Assembly: GCF_032999765.1 (NCBI RefSeq)
Contig: NZ_CP136051.1
Span: 3,014,417 to 3,078,416, forward strand
Origin: Imperialibacter roseus
GTDB taxonomy: Bacteria > Bacteroidota > Bacteroidia > Cytophagales > Cyclobacteriaceae
Direction: 5' to 3'
DNA: 64,000 nt
Shown here: positions 43,601 to 50,932 of the stretch, piece after piece
Layout of the letters: every line of letters begins with the position of its first letter
How positions within the stretch are numbered: the first letter of the stretch is position 1
Notes under the pieces: model-generated
What the model was told of the DNA's origin: nothing
The model's database searches: none
The model's input: only the letters and a program-made list of their open reading frames with translations
Translations under genes and position numbers: made by a program

Positions 43601-43854
43601 AGGGCTTATATGGCCCGATAACGGTGGCCGGAAAGGATTATCCGGGTCAGGTGCCGATGACGCCGTTCGGGGGGCTACTGAACGACCAGGAAATAGCCGC
43701 TGTGCTCACCTACGTGCGAAGCTCATTTGGCAATTTGGCCGATGCTGTTACTCCTGAAAAAGTAAAAGAAGTACGTGAATCTTCAAGCAGCAAAACTGGC
43801 TTCTACACGCCTGAAGAATTACTAAAAGAGCATCCACACGAAAATGACAAGTAA
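40693..43854 (+). CDS. PVC-type cytochrome lipoprotein: SGNH-like domain, membrane-bound dehydrogenase-type propeller, HEAT-like repeats and cytochrome c
   Basis: A 1053-residue lipoprotein with a signal ending SFGCQ (Cys27). Residues about 35-270 form an SGNH-like domain ([27 protein letters not shown]) that lacks the GDS Ser and has Gln where the final motif usually has His. Then come a propeller region of the PVC-type dehydrogenase family ([48 protein letters not shown]), HEAT-like helices (about 770-900), and a class I cytochrome c with heme motif CNTCH near residue 932 and [16 protein letters not shown]. Planctomycetes and Bacteroidota use such proteins in oxidative carbohydrate catabolism, but no exact reaction is known. 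It opens a set with the isomerase-like gene 105 bases downstream. Confidence 0.9.
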   Translation: [1053 protein letters not shown]

Positions 43855-43959
43855 CTGATTTGGTCCGATTTCGGCTGAAGCCGGTGGATATTTCATAATT
43901 GACGATAAATTTACTGAAACTACTGTTAGATATATATTTTTAATCAATACCTACTTGCA

Positions 43960-44844
43960 ATGAAGATTTCGATACACAACTGGATGCGGGCAGAAACCAT
44001 TGAGGAAACCGTCAACCGGATTGCCAAACTGGGCTACGACAGCATTGAAATTCAGGGAAGCCCCGAACTGTACGACACAAAAAAGGTAAAACGACTGCTG
44101 GATGATGCAGGCATCAGTTGCTGGGGTTCCGTTACCCTAATGCTGGAGCTTCGTAACCTGTTGGCTAAGGACAACAAGCAACGGGCAGACTCAGTGCAGT
44201 ATGTGAAAGACGTGGTGAGAATGGTGGCGGAGCTCGATGGCCACATGGTGTCGGTGGTGCCGTCTACAGTGGGAAAAATCTTGCCCGAAGGCAAACCCGA
44301 AGAAGACTGGAAATACGCCGTTGATAGCATGAAGCAGGTGTATGAGTATGCAGAAAGCGTTGGTATTCTGCTTGGCATCGAGCCTATCAACCGTTTTGAG
44401 ACCTATTTCATCAACCGTGGCGACCAGGCACTGGCACTGGCAAAAGAAGTCGGCCCTAAGTGTGGGGTTTGTCTCGACACCTTCCATATGAACATTGAGG
44501 AAGACGAGATTTTGCCCGCCATAAGACGAGCCAAGGGTAAACTGATTGGCTTTCATGTGGCTGATAATAACCGAATGGCCCCTGGCATGGGCAAGCTGGA
44601 TTGGGCGAGCATCGTCCAAACATTGGGTGAAATCGGATACGACGACGTGCTGTCCGTGGAGTTTTGCTCACCGCTCGACAGGACACCGGCCAACCCCTAC
44701 CCTAATTCCATTGACGAATCTCCCAAAGGATTGAGCCCCGAACAAAAGAAATTTCTGGAGGATCATGGCAGCTCAGCCGTCACCGACGAGTTCTACACCA
44801 TGCTCACCAGAAAATCCATTGAGACGCTAAGGCCTCTGATTTAA
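43960..44844 (+). CDS. Cytoplasmic sugar phosphate isomerase/epimerase-like TIM barrel (third paralogue)
   Basis: A 294-residue xylose isomerase-like TIM barrel without a signal peptide. Typical segments are KLGYDSIEIQGSPELYD, GISCWGSVTLML, GILLGIEPINRFETYFIN (Glu), GVCLDTFHMNIEEDE (Asp/His), IGFHVADNNRMAPGMGKLDW (His) and DDVLSVEFCSPLDRTP (Glu), which make a full metal-binding set. The arrangement is close to D-psicose/tagatose 3-epimerases and 3-keto-sugar isomerases. It lies 110 bases before the dehydratase gene and probably belongs to the same catabolic set. The sugar is unknown. Confidence 0.88.
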   Translation: MKISIHNWMRAETIEETVNRIAKLGYDSIEIQGSPELYDTKKVKRLLDDAGISCWGSVTLMLELRNLLAKDNKQRADSVQYVKDVVRMVAELDGHMVSVVPSTVGKILPEGKPEEDWKYAVDSMKQVYEYAESVGILLGIEPINRFETYFINRGDQALALAKEVGPKCGVCLDTFHMNIEEDEILPAIRRAKGKLIGFHVADNNRMAPGMGKLDWASIVQTLGEIGYDDVLSVEFCSPLDRTPANPYPNSIDESPKGLSPEQKKFLEDHGSSAVTDEFYTMLTRKSIETLRPLI

Positions 44845-44954
44845 ATGAGATCAATAATTGTAAAATCAAGATGTGTTAGCTACTGCCTGGCACTCACAAA
44901 GGCGGGCTGCTGAAAAATGGCCCGGCTTAAGGGCCAATAAAAGAGACCTAAACT

Positions 44955-46124
44955 ATGAAAATAAAAAACGTTGAAGCCTTCTGGCTTCGTTGCCCGATAC
45001 CACCAGCCAAGCAGCACCGTTCGGACTACGGCCTGCTCACTGAATTCGACATGACCCTCGTAGTCGTTACAACAGAAAGTGGCTTGCAAGGTTTTGGCGA
45101 AGCCAAAGCCGCCGTGGGCTCCTCGGGCTCCTGCGCCTCCATAGTGAGCTGCGTAGAAAATGAGCTGAAACCTATCTTAGTTGGGCAGGACGTACGCAAT
45201 ATCTCCAGGCTGTGGGAAATGATCTATAACGGCACACGTGACCATTATGCACTCAACAGAGGCCGTAAATTCCCTATCCTTGGGCGTCGTGGCCTCACCG
45301 TCTCGGCCATGAGCGGTGTGGACACCGCCTTGTGGGACATCAAAGGCAAAATGCTGGGCGTCCCCGTTGTCGAGTTACTGGGAGGAGCCTGTCGTGACAG
45401 CATGCCGGCCTATGCCAGCGGCGGTTGGGCAGGTGTCGATAAAATTGGTGAGCAACTATTGAGCTATACTGCAAAAGGCTTCAAAGGAGTGAAAATGCGG
45501 GTGGGGATTATGGACGATACCGTGCAGGAAAGTATCAAACGGGTAAAAGCCGCCAGAGAAGCACTCGGCGACAACATCAAATTAATGACAGATGCCCACG
45601 GCACCTTTAGCGTGCCTGAAGCCAAGCAGTTCTGCCGGGGCGTGGAAGACTGCAATCTTTACTGGTTCGAAGAGCCCATCAGTCCGGACAACAAAGTGGG
45701 AACTGCTGAAGTGCGGGCCTCTACGGCCATTCCGATAGCTGCTGGTGAAAGCGAATACACAGTGTTTGACGTGCGTGACCTGATCGACCTTAGAGCGCTG
45801 GATGTAGTGCAGCCCGACTCTGCCATCATTGGTGGCATTACCGAGGCCATGAGAACCGCTCACCTGGCCAATACCTATCAGCTTGAGCTGGCACCTCACT
45901 GCTGGGGATCCGCCTTTTCCTTTATGGCTGGAGTAAATGTGGCATTTGCAGCCCCTGCGGCAACCATCATTGAGTTCTCCCTGGGAGGCAACCCGATGAT
46001 GTATGACCTGGTAGAAGAAAATATTGAGGCCATTGATGGCCAAATAGCGGCCCCAACAGCCCCTGGCCTTGGCCTCACACCCAACTGGGATTTCGTAAAA
46101 GAGTTTAAACAAACCGTTCGATAA
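44955..46124 (+). CDS. Enolase-superfamily sugar acid dehydratase (mandelate racemase/muconate lactonizing family)
   Basis: A 389-residue enolase-superfamily enzyme. Metal ligands and catalytic groups are visible: KGVKMRVG (Lys on the second strand), LMTDAHGTF (Asp), WFEEPISPDN (Glu), AAGESEYTVFD (Glu) and ELAPHCWGSAFS (His, on the seventh strand). The pattern is that of mandelate-racemase-type dehydratases acting on aldonic acids. Two genes follow at 2- and 4-base spacing (VOC protein and 2-hydroxyacid dehydrogenase). It would dehydrate a sugar acid to a 2-keto-3-deoxy product; the exact acid cannot be read from the sequence. A small hairpin GGCCC/GGGCC lies just upstream at 44919-44935. Confidence 0.9.
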   Translation: MKIKNVEAFWLRCPIPPAKQHRSDYGLLTEFDMTLVVVTTESGLQGFGEAKAAVGSSGSCASIVSCVENELKPILVGQDVRNISRLWEMIYNGTRDHYALNRGRKFPILGRRGLTVSAMSGVDTALWDIKGKMLGVPVVELLGGACRDSMPAYASGGWAGVDKIGEQLLSYTAKGFKGVKMRVGIMDDTVQESIKRVKAAREALGDNIKLMTDAHGTFSVPEAKQFCRGVEDCNLYWFEEPISPDNKVGTAEVRASTAIPIAAGESEYTVFDVRDLIDLRALDVVQPDSAIIGGITEAMRTAHLANTYQLELAPHCWGSAFSFMAGVNVAFAAPAATIIEFSLGGNPMMYDLVEENIEAIDGQIAAPTAPGLGLTPNWDFVKEFKQTVR

Positions 46125-46126
46125 CT

Positions 46127-46612
46127 ATGGCAAAAGCAATTGGAATTAACCACGTAGCCCTGATCGTGAAGAACCTGGAAGAGACCAGTAAATTCTACGA
46201 AGAAGAGCTGGGGCTGGAAGTCATTCCGGCTTTCTTGTTCGACTACCCAACAGCCTTTTTCAAAATCAACGCCACGCAGCAGCTTCACCTCACTGAATGG
46301 GAAGATGAGCATTCGTTCAGAGGGCATGTTTGTATGCAAGTGGACGACATCAACAAAATCTTCTGGCGCATGAAAGAGCTTGGCGTAATTGATACTTCTC
46401 CCTGGGGGAAAGTGCGTCAGCTACCCGACGGCCCTATTCAGATGTTTGTTCGTGACCCATCTGGCAACCTTGTAGAGCTTTCTTCACCCCCGGGCTTTGC
46501 CATTGATCCGAAAATTTTTGAGGACGAACTGTTCCAGGAAGGTATTTATGTTTCAGGCAGAAATGACTTCAGAGGCTATAAATCAAAAGACGCCACACTT
46601 TACCACAAGTAA
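46127..46612 (+). CDS. VOC (glyoxalase/dioxygenase) family protein
   Basis: A 161-residue protein starting 2 bases after the dehydratase stop. The vicinal oxygen chelate fold is shown by GINHVALIVKNLEETSKFYEEELGLEVIPAF (His as a metal ligand), HVCMQVDDINKIFWRMKELG and FVRDPSGNLVELSSPPGFAI (Glu ligand). Members act as lactoylglutathione lyase, epimerase or dioxygenase; this one could isomerise or epimerise a keto-acid intermediate of the dehydratase pathway. There is no signal peptide. The operon position is firm, the reaction unknown. Confidence 0.88.
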   Translation: MAKAIGINHVALIVKNLEETSKFYEEELGLEVIPAFLFDYPTAFFKINATQQLHLTEWEDEHSFRGHVCMQVDDINKIFWRMKELGVIDTSPWGKVRQLPDGPIQMFVRDPSGNLVELSSPPGFAIDPKIFEDELFQEGIYVSGRNDFRGYKSKDATLYHK

Positions 46613-46616
46613 CCGT

Positions 46617-47579
46617 ATGTACAATATCCTTCTACTGGAAACCGTGGCCGATGAAGCCCTGGATATCCTTGAAAAAGCAGCTGATGTCAATATCCTGGCA
46701 GCTTACGAACCTGGTTTTGATTTATCCGGCATTTCCAACCATACAGTAGACGGCATAATCACCCGGGGGAAAGGTCAGGTCAACCAGGCCCTAATGGACG
46801 CCTGCCCATCCTTGCAGGTGGCAGGTCGCTGTGGCGTGGGACTCGATAATTTGGACGTTGCCTATGCCACCTCCAAAGGCATCAAAATAGTGAATGCCCC
46901 CGGCTCCAACGCCCAAACAATTGCCGAGCACACCCTATCGCTGATGATGATGCTCCAACGGAACCTGTACAGATCAGTGGCGGAAGTAAAAGCGGGTAAC
47001 TGGGCATGGCGCAACCAGTTTGAAGGTGACGAAATATATGGCAAAACCCTGGGCATTCTCGGCCTGGGCAACATTGGCAAGAAAGTGGCGGCCATGGGCG
47101 TTGCTTTTGGTATGAAGGTGATTTACTGGGATCAAGCTGAAGCTCCTAATGTACCCTACCCCTTCAAATCATTTGAAGAGGTAATTACCGAAGCGGATGT
47201 CATCACCCTCCATGTGCCGCTTTTACCTGCCACAAAGGAGCTTATCAATGCCGCAACACTCAGTAAGATGAAAAAAAGTGCCTTGCTGATCAACACCGCC
47301 CGTGGGCCGATTATCGATCAGCGGGCCCTATACGAGGCCCTAAAGAGCGGCGCTATTGCTGGCTTTGCTGCTGACGTGTTAACCGAGGAGCCACCTGCCA
47401 AAGATGAGCCTTTGCTCACACAACCCAATGCCCTTATTACCGCCCATGTCGGTAGCCTCACCACCCGCACCTATACCAAAATGTGCGTAGACACTGTGAA
47501 TAATGTGCTGGCCATTGTGAGAGGGCAGCAGCCAATGGAGGGATGCGTTTTTAACTGGAAGGAGTTGGGTGACAGCTAA
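46617..47579 (+). CDS. D-2-hydroxyacid dehydrogenase, phosphoglycerate dehydrogenase-like
   Basis: I place the start at the ATG at 46617 (MYNILLLETVADEALDI), 4 bases after the VOC stop; a longer in-frame extension from 46497 overlaps the VOC gene and lacks family similarity. The 320-residue protein has the NAD-binding GLGNIGKKVAAMG, the Arg segment NTARGPIIDQRALYEAL, and a C-terminal ITAHVGSLTTRTY that holds the catalytic His, all typical of D-isomer 2-hydroxyacid dehydrogenases. It would oxidise or reduce a 2-hydroxyacid formed in this operon. Cytoplasmic. Confidence 0.9.
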   Translation: MYNILLLETVADEALDILEKAADVNILAAYEPGFDLSGISNHTVDGIITRGKGQVNQALMDACPSLQVAGRCGVGLDNLDVAYATSKGIKIVNAPGSNAQTIAEHTLSLMMMLQRNLYRSVAEVKAGNWAWRNQFEGDEIYGKTLGILGLGNIGKKVAAMGVAFGMKVIYWDQAEAPNVPYPFKSFEEVITEADVITLHVPLLPATKELINAATLSKMKKSALLINTARGPIIDQRALYEALKSGAIAGFAADVLTEEPPAKDEPLLTQPNALITAHVGSLTTRTYTKMCVDTVNNVLAIVRGQQPMEGCVFNWKELGDS

Positions 47580-47622
47580 TTTGGGCAGAGTCATAGAATG
47601 GCCTCTGAAAAAGGCTGCCACT

Positions 47623-48327
47623 TCATAACATGCCCTCCAGCGGACAACGTCCACCCCAGGTGCCTTCAGACAGAATTGGCCGAAACCTTGCAAACAATTC
47701 TTCTTTGTACCATTTTAACGCCTTTGTCTTGGCAATAGCTACACGATGATGTTCGCTTTCATAAGCGAATCTTCGCAGCGAGGCCTCATCCTCCCAAATG
47801 CTGTAAGTGGCCATCTGCAAAATGGGCACCTCTCCCATTCCTTTTGTGTAAACAAGTCCACTATTAGATTTCAAATCTTTTTGAGAAACAGGCACGTATC
47901 GCCAGAAATCAAGCAGCTTTTGCCATTTGATGGTTGCACGGGTAATGGCGATGACAGGGCCAGAGGATTTGATGTTATCCCTGGCTTCGAATGGGTTACC
48001 CCCACTCCAACGGCCATGAGAACTGATATTCACCATGTAGGTTGTCCAAATCTCGGAGGAACGTTTTCGGTAACGATCAAGGATTTGTGACCCAGCAAAG
48101 AATGCCTTAGCATGATCTTCGCTTCGCCAAACCTGCAAAAGGATGTATATGGAAAAATCTGGAAAAGCATTAAAGCTATCGCCCCTGCCCGTACCCATAA
48201 GTTTATAGAACGTGTTACCCGCTACGCTGGCAAGATGGCTTTGGGCCAATTGCATCATTGAGAGAGCCCAAAACTTATCGGCAAAACTATTGAATCGAAA
48301 ACGTGTGATCGTAGTAACCTGTGACAT
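47623..48327 (-). CDS. Spheroidene monooxygenase (CrtA)-like protein
   Basis: A 234-residue protein similar throughout to CrtA of purple bacteria: RFRFNSFADKFWALSMMQLA, FYKLMGTGRGDSF, FSIYILLQVWRSEDHAKAF, GGNPFEARD, VIAITRATIKWQKLLDFWRYVP, GEVPILQMATYSIWEDEASL and WYKEELFARFRP. In phototrophs CrtA inserts oxygen (as a 2-keto group) into carotenoids. No other carotenoid gene is in the window, so it may oxidise a carotenoid encoded elsewhere, or another lipid. It is convergent with the hydroxyacid dehydrogenase gene and divergent from the sensor kinase. Confidence 0.82.
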   Translation of the reverse strand: MSQVTTITRFRFNSFADKFWALSMMQLAQSHLASVAGNTFYKLMGTGRGDSFNAFPDFSIYILLQVWRSEDHAKAFFAGSQILDRYRKRSSEIWTTYMVNISSHGRWSGGNPFEARDNIKSSGPVIAITRATIKWQKLLDFWRYVPVSQKDLKSNSGLVYTKGMGEVPILQMATYSIWEDEASLRRFAYESEHHRVAIAKTKALKWYKEELFARFRPILSEGTWGGRCPLEGML

Positions 48328-48506
48328 GCCCTGCTAACACCTTGTGTGCCTGTTGTGTTAACAACAAATGAAAAGAAAACAGAAAAGTATCGGTAAAGTA
48401 AGATCTTTGTTCACCAAAAGGCGGTCGAAACGGGGCCAACAATAATATCCGAAAATTCAAAAAAACCCACCGGCCTCCTAAGCGCAAGTATCAATGATCT
48501 TCTGCC

Positions 48507-48533
48507 GTTTGCTAGAATTATTCTTTTATCTTT
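48507..48533 (+). promoter_or_regulatory. Possible Bacteroidota promoter upstream of the sensor kinase
   Basis: A perfect TAnnTTTG box (TATCTTTG, 48526-48533) stands 75 bases before the kinase ATG. A TTTG at 48507-48510 is 15 bases upstream, a spacer shorter than the usual 17-21, so the -33 box is uncertain. Confidence 0.35.
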
Positions 48534-48607
48534 GCAATTCCTCCAGCCCATTTTTAAAGCTTATCCCTCATTCTTAGCGTTTACTCCACTAGACACTTTT
48601 CTTTCAT

Positions 48608-50824
48608 ATGTCGTCGAGGATCGTCAGGACATTTTTCTTTGCATATTTTTTACTTACGAGCACCAAAGTACTTGGCTGGCAGCAAGGCACCCCCGTGGTT
48701 AATTTTGGCAGAGAAGCAGATCGGTCTGGGGGTGCCGTGACTGCTATTGAAATCGACGATCGGGGTTTAATGTATTTTGGCACTTCCCAGGGCGTAGTCG
48801 TTTTTGATGGTGAATCCTGGCAGGAGATTGACCTCGCCGGAAAAGGAAACACCCGTAGCATCAGTTACGACAGCCTTACTGACAGAATATATATTGGCGG
48901 TACCCAGCATTTCGGATACCTTACAAGAGACAGAACCAGCCGCTTTTCATACACTGATTTGTCAACACAAATCTCCGAAAACCATCTCTTCAAAGACGTA
49001 TGGCAAATTTTTCGATTCAATAACGAAATTTACTTCATGACTCAGGAAGGACGCTTTGTCTACACCTCCGACTCAGTCATTTATAGACATTTTCCAGAAT
49101 CTTACTTCTTCAGGGTAGGGTCAACGGTTTACTTATCTGAGGCTAACGGAGCATTGAGCATATTTGAAAATGGCAACTTTGTACAAAACTGGGACCAAAG
49201 CTCTCACTCAAAAAACCCTACCTTCCAGGTGCTCCCACTAGAGAAGCAACGGCATTTAATACTTTATCCACAGTCGTCCCCCGTTGTTAGAAATTTGATA
49301 GATGGAACTATCACCGTCTACGACCAACCGCTCTCTTCTCTTATAAATGAGCATTGGATGTACACGGCCGCCAGCCTTTCGGATACGCTATTAGCGATTG
49401 CCACCTGGTCGGACGGTGTGTTCATTACCGACAAAAAGGGCCAGGTTCTTCGTAAGTTTACGACAGAGGATCGGCTTATCTCAAACGAAGTCTATGAGAT
49501 AAAAAAGGGATCACAAGGGAATCTATGGTTGGCTACTTCCTATGGCATTTCAATGATAGACATGGCAAAGGCTTTTCCTCTTGTGGCTCCCGATAGTGCC
49601 AATGGATTTCCTGTTCACATTTCCTCGTTCGTGCACGACTATGATTCAATTACCTATACGACGCAGAAGGTTGATACAGCCAGGGTGGCTGGAACAGAAA
49701 CAAGAATAAAGATCAACTTCGGCAAACCGGGAGCAGATTATTACTCGGCTCAGACCTACAAATACCGACTGCTCAACTATGACACAGTCTGGTATTCAAC
49801 GACCGAGCCAATGGCCGTTTTTGACCACTTGCCAAACGGAAAATATGTCTTTCAGGTAAAGGATAGGAGCAGCGATTTGGATCCAGCTCAGCTAGTAGTC
49901 GTAGTGGCAGTGCCCCTGATAGCCTTTCTAAAAGGGCCGTTAGGGTATGCATTTTTAGCTATGTTGGTTCTCGGACTAACCATTGTAGGTATTATATACA
50001 GGGCAAAGCGCATGCGCCAAAAACTGGCCACGCTGGTGGCAAAAAAAACGGAAGAGGTGACGAGACATGAGCAAGAACTCATCCGCACCAACCACAACCT
50101 GATGGCGGTAAACGAGGAACTGGACACCTTTCTTTATCGGTCTTCACATGATCTCATTGCTCCGGTAAAATCCATAAGAGGCCTTCTTTACCTCGTGAAG
50201 GCATCTAAAGATGAACTTCCTCAGTATTTGGATTTGATGGAAAACAGAATCTTAAGATTGGAAAACACTCTGCTAGAAATTAATAGCTATGTGAAAAACA
50301 GCAAAAGCGACCCTCTAGCGACAAATATTCGGCTTCATAGCCTGGTCAATGAGGTCTGGGCAGATATCGAGTTTATTGAGCATGCCGACAAACTCACATT
50401 CATGAATGAAGTTGACAGTGATCTGGAAATAAAATCCGATCCGGGACTCTGGAAAATGATCATCCACAATCTTCTGATTAACGCTATCAAATACCACGAC
50501 GGTCGCAAAGAAAGCTCGTTCGTTCGTGTATGGCATTCCATCGATAACAAAGTGTTTACTTTGAAAGTGGAAGACAATGGACAAGGAATAGCCTCAGAAT
50601 CGTTACCCCGTGTATATGACATGTTTTTCCGGGCAAACGCAAATTCAAAAGGATCGGGTCTTGGACTGTTTTTGGTTAAAAAGATGGTCGACAAGTTAGG
50701 AGGAACAATCAATATAGAGTCAGAATACGCCAAAGGAACGCTGGTGTCGGTCAGTTCGTCGACGCTTTCCTTCAAGGTCAATCAACCCGAAACGAGGCAA
50801 ACACACACGAGTCACCTATTGTAA
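48608..50824 (+). CDS. Propeller-type sensor histidine kinase without a linked receiver
   Basis: A 738-residue membrane sensor kinase. After a signal segment (about 1-22) the periplasmic part has two-component propeller-like repeats (AIEIDDRGLMYFGTSQGVVVF, EIKKGSQGNLWLATSYGISMI) and a short Y_Y_Y-like domain (DHLPNGKYVFQVKDRSS). One membrane helix (YAFLAMLVLGLTIVGIIY) leads to a coiled coil, the phospho-acceptor H-box FLYRSSHDLIAPVKS and an ATPase domain (HNLLINAIKYHDG, VEDNGQGI, GSGLGLFLVKKM). Unlike the hybrid regulator near 25 kb it ends after the ATPase and has no receiver or DNA-binding domain; no response regulator gene is adjacent. The partner must lie elsewhere or it signals to another kinase. 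Confidence 0.9.
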   Translation: MSSRIVRTFFFAYFLLTSTKVLGWQQGTPVVNFGREADRSGGAVTAIEIDDRGLMYFGTSQGVVVFDGESWQEIDLAGKGNTRSISYDSLTDRIYIGGTQHFGYLTRDRTSRFSYTDLSTQISENHLFKDVWQIFRFNNEIYFMTQEGRFVYTSDSVIYRHFPESYFFRVGSTVYLSEANGALSIFENGNFVQNWDQSSHSKNPTFQVLPLEKQRHLILYPQSSPVVRNLIDGTITVYDQPLSSLINEHWMYTAASLSDTLLAIATWSDGVFITDKKGQVLRKFTTEDRLISNEVYEIKKGSQGNLWLATSYGISMIDMAKAFPLVAPDSANGFPVHISSFVHDYDSITYTTQKVDTARVAGTETRIKINFGKPGADYYSAQTYKYRLLNYDTVWYSTTEPMAVFDHLPNGKYVFQVKDRSSDLDPAQLVVVVAVPLIAFLKGPLGYAFLAMLVLGLTIVGIIYRAKRMRQKLATLVAKKTEEVTRHEQELIRTNHNLMAVNEELDTFLYRSSHDLIAPVKSIRGLLYLVKASKDELPQYLDLMENRILRLENTLLEINSYVKNSKSDPLATNIRLHSLVNEVWADIEFIEHADKLTFMNEVDSDLEIKSDPGLWKMIIHNLLINAIKYHDGRKESSFVRVWHSIDNKVFTLKVEDNGQGIASESLPRVYDMFFRANANSKGSGLGLFLVKKMVDKLGGTINIESEYAKGTLVSVSSSTLSFKVNQPETRQTHTSHLL

Positions 50825-50932
50825 GGCAGCAATGTGGAGCGTTAGCTTGCCTAAAACAGATAATAAAGGGTTGCACGGGGAGCAGAGGCTTCAGAAATCT
50901 AACCTGGGAATTTTGTTGTCTATTACCATTTG

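Noticed and set aside
43873..43884. Palindrome CGGCTGAAGCCG after the PVC-type gene
   Set aside because: It has a 2-base loop and no T-run, so it is not a convincing terminator or operator.
46497..46616. N-terminal extension of the D-2-hydroxyacid dehydrogenase
   Set aside because: It overlaps the VOC gene in another frame, and the family begins at the MYNILLLE start at 46617.
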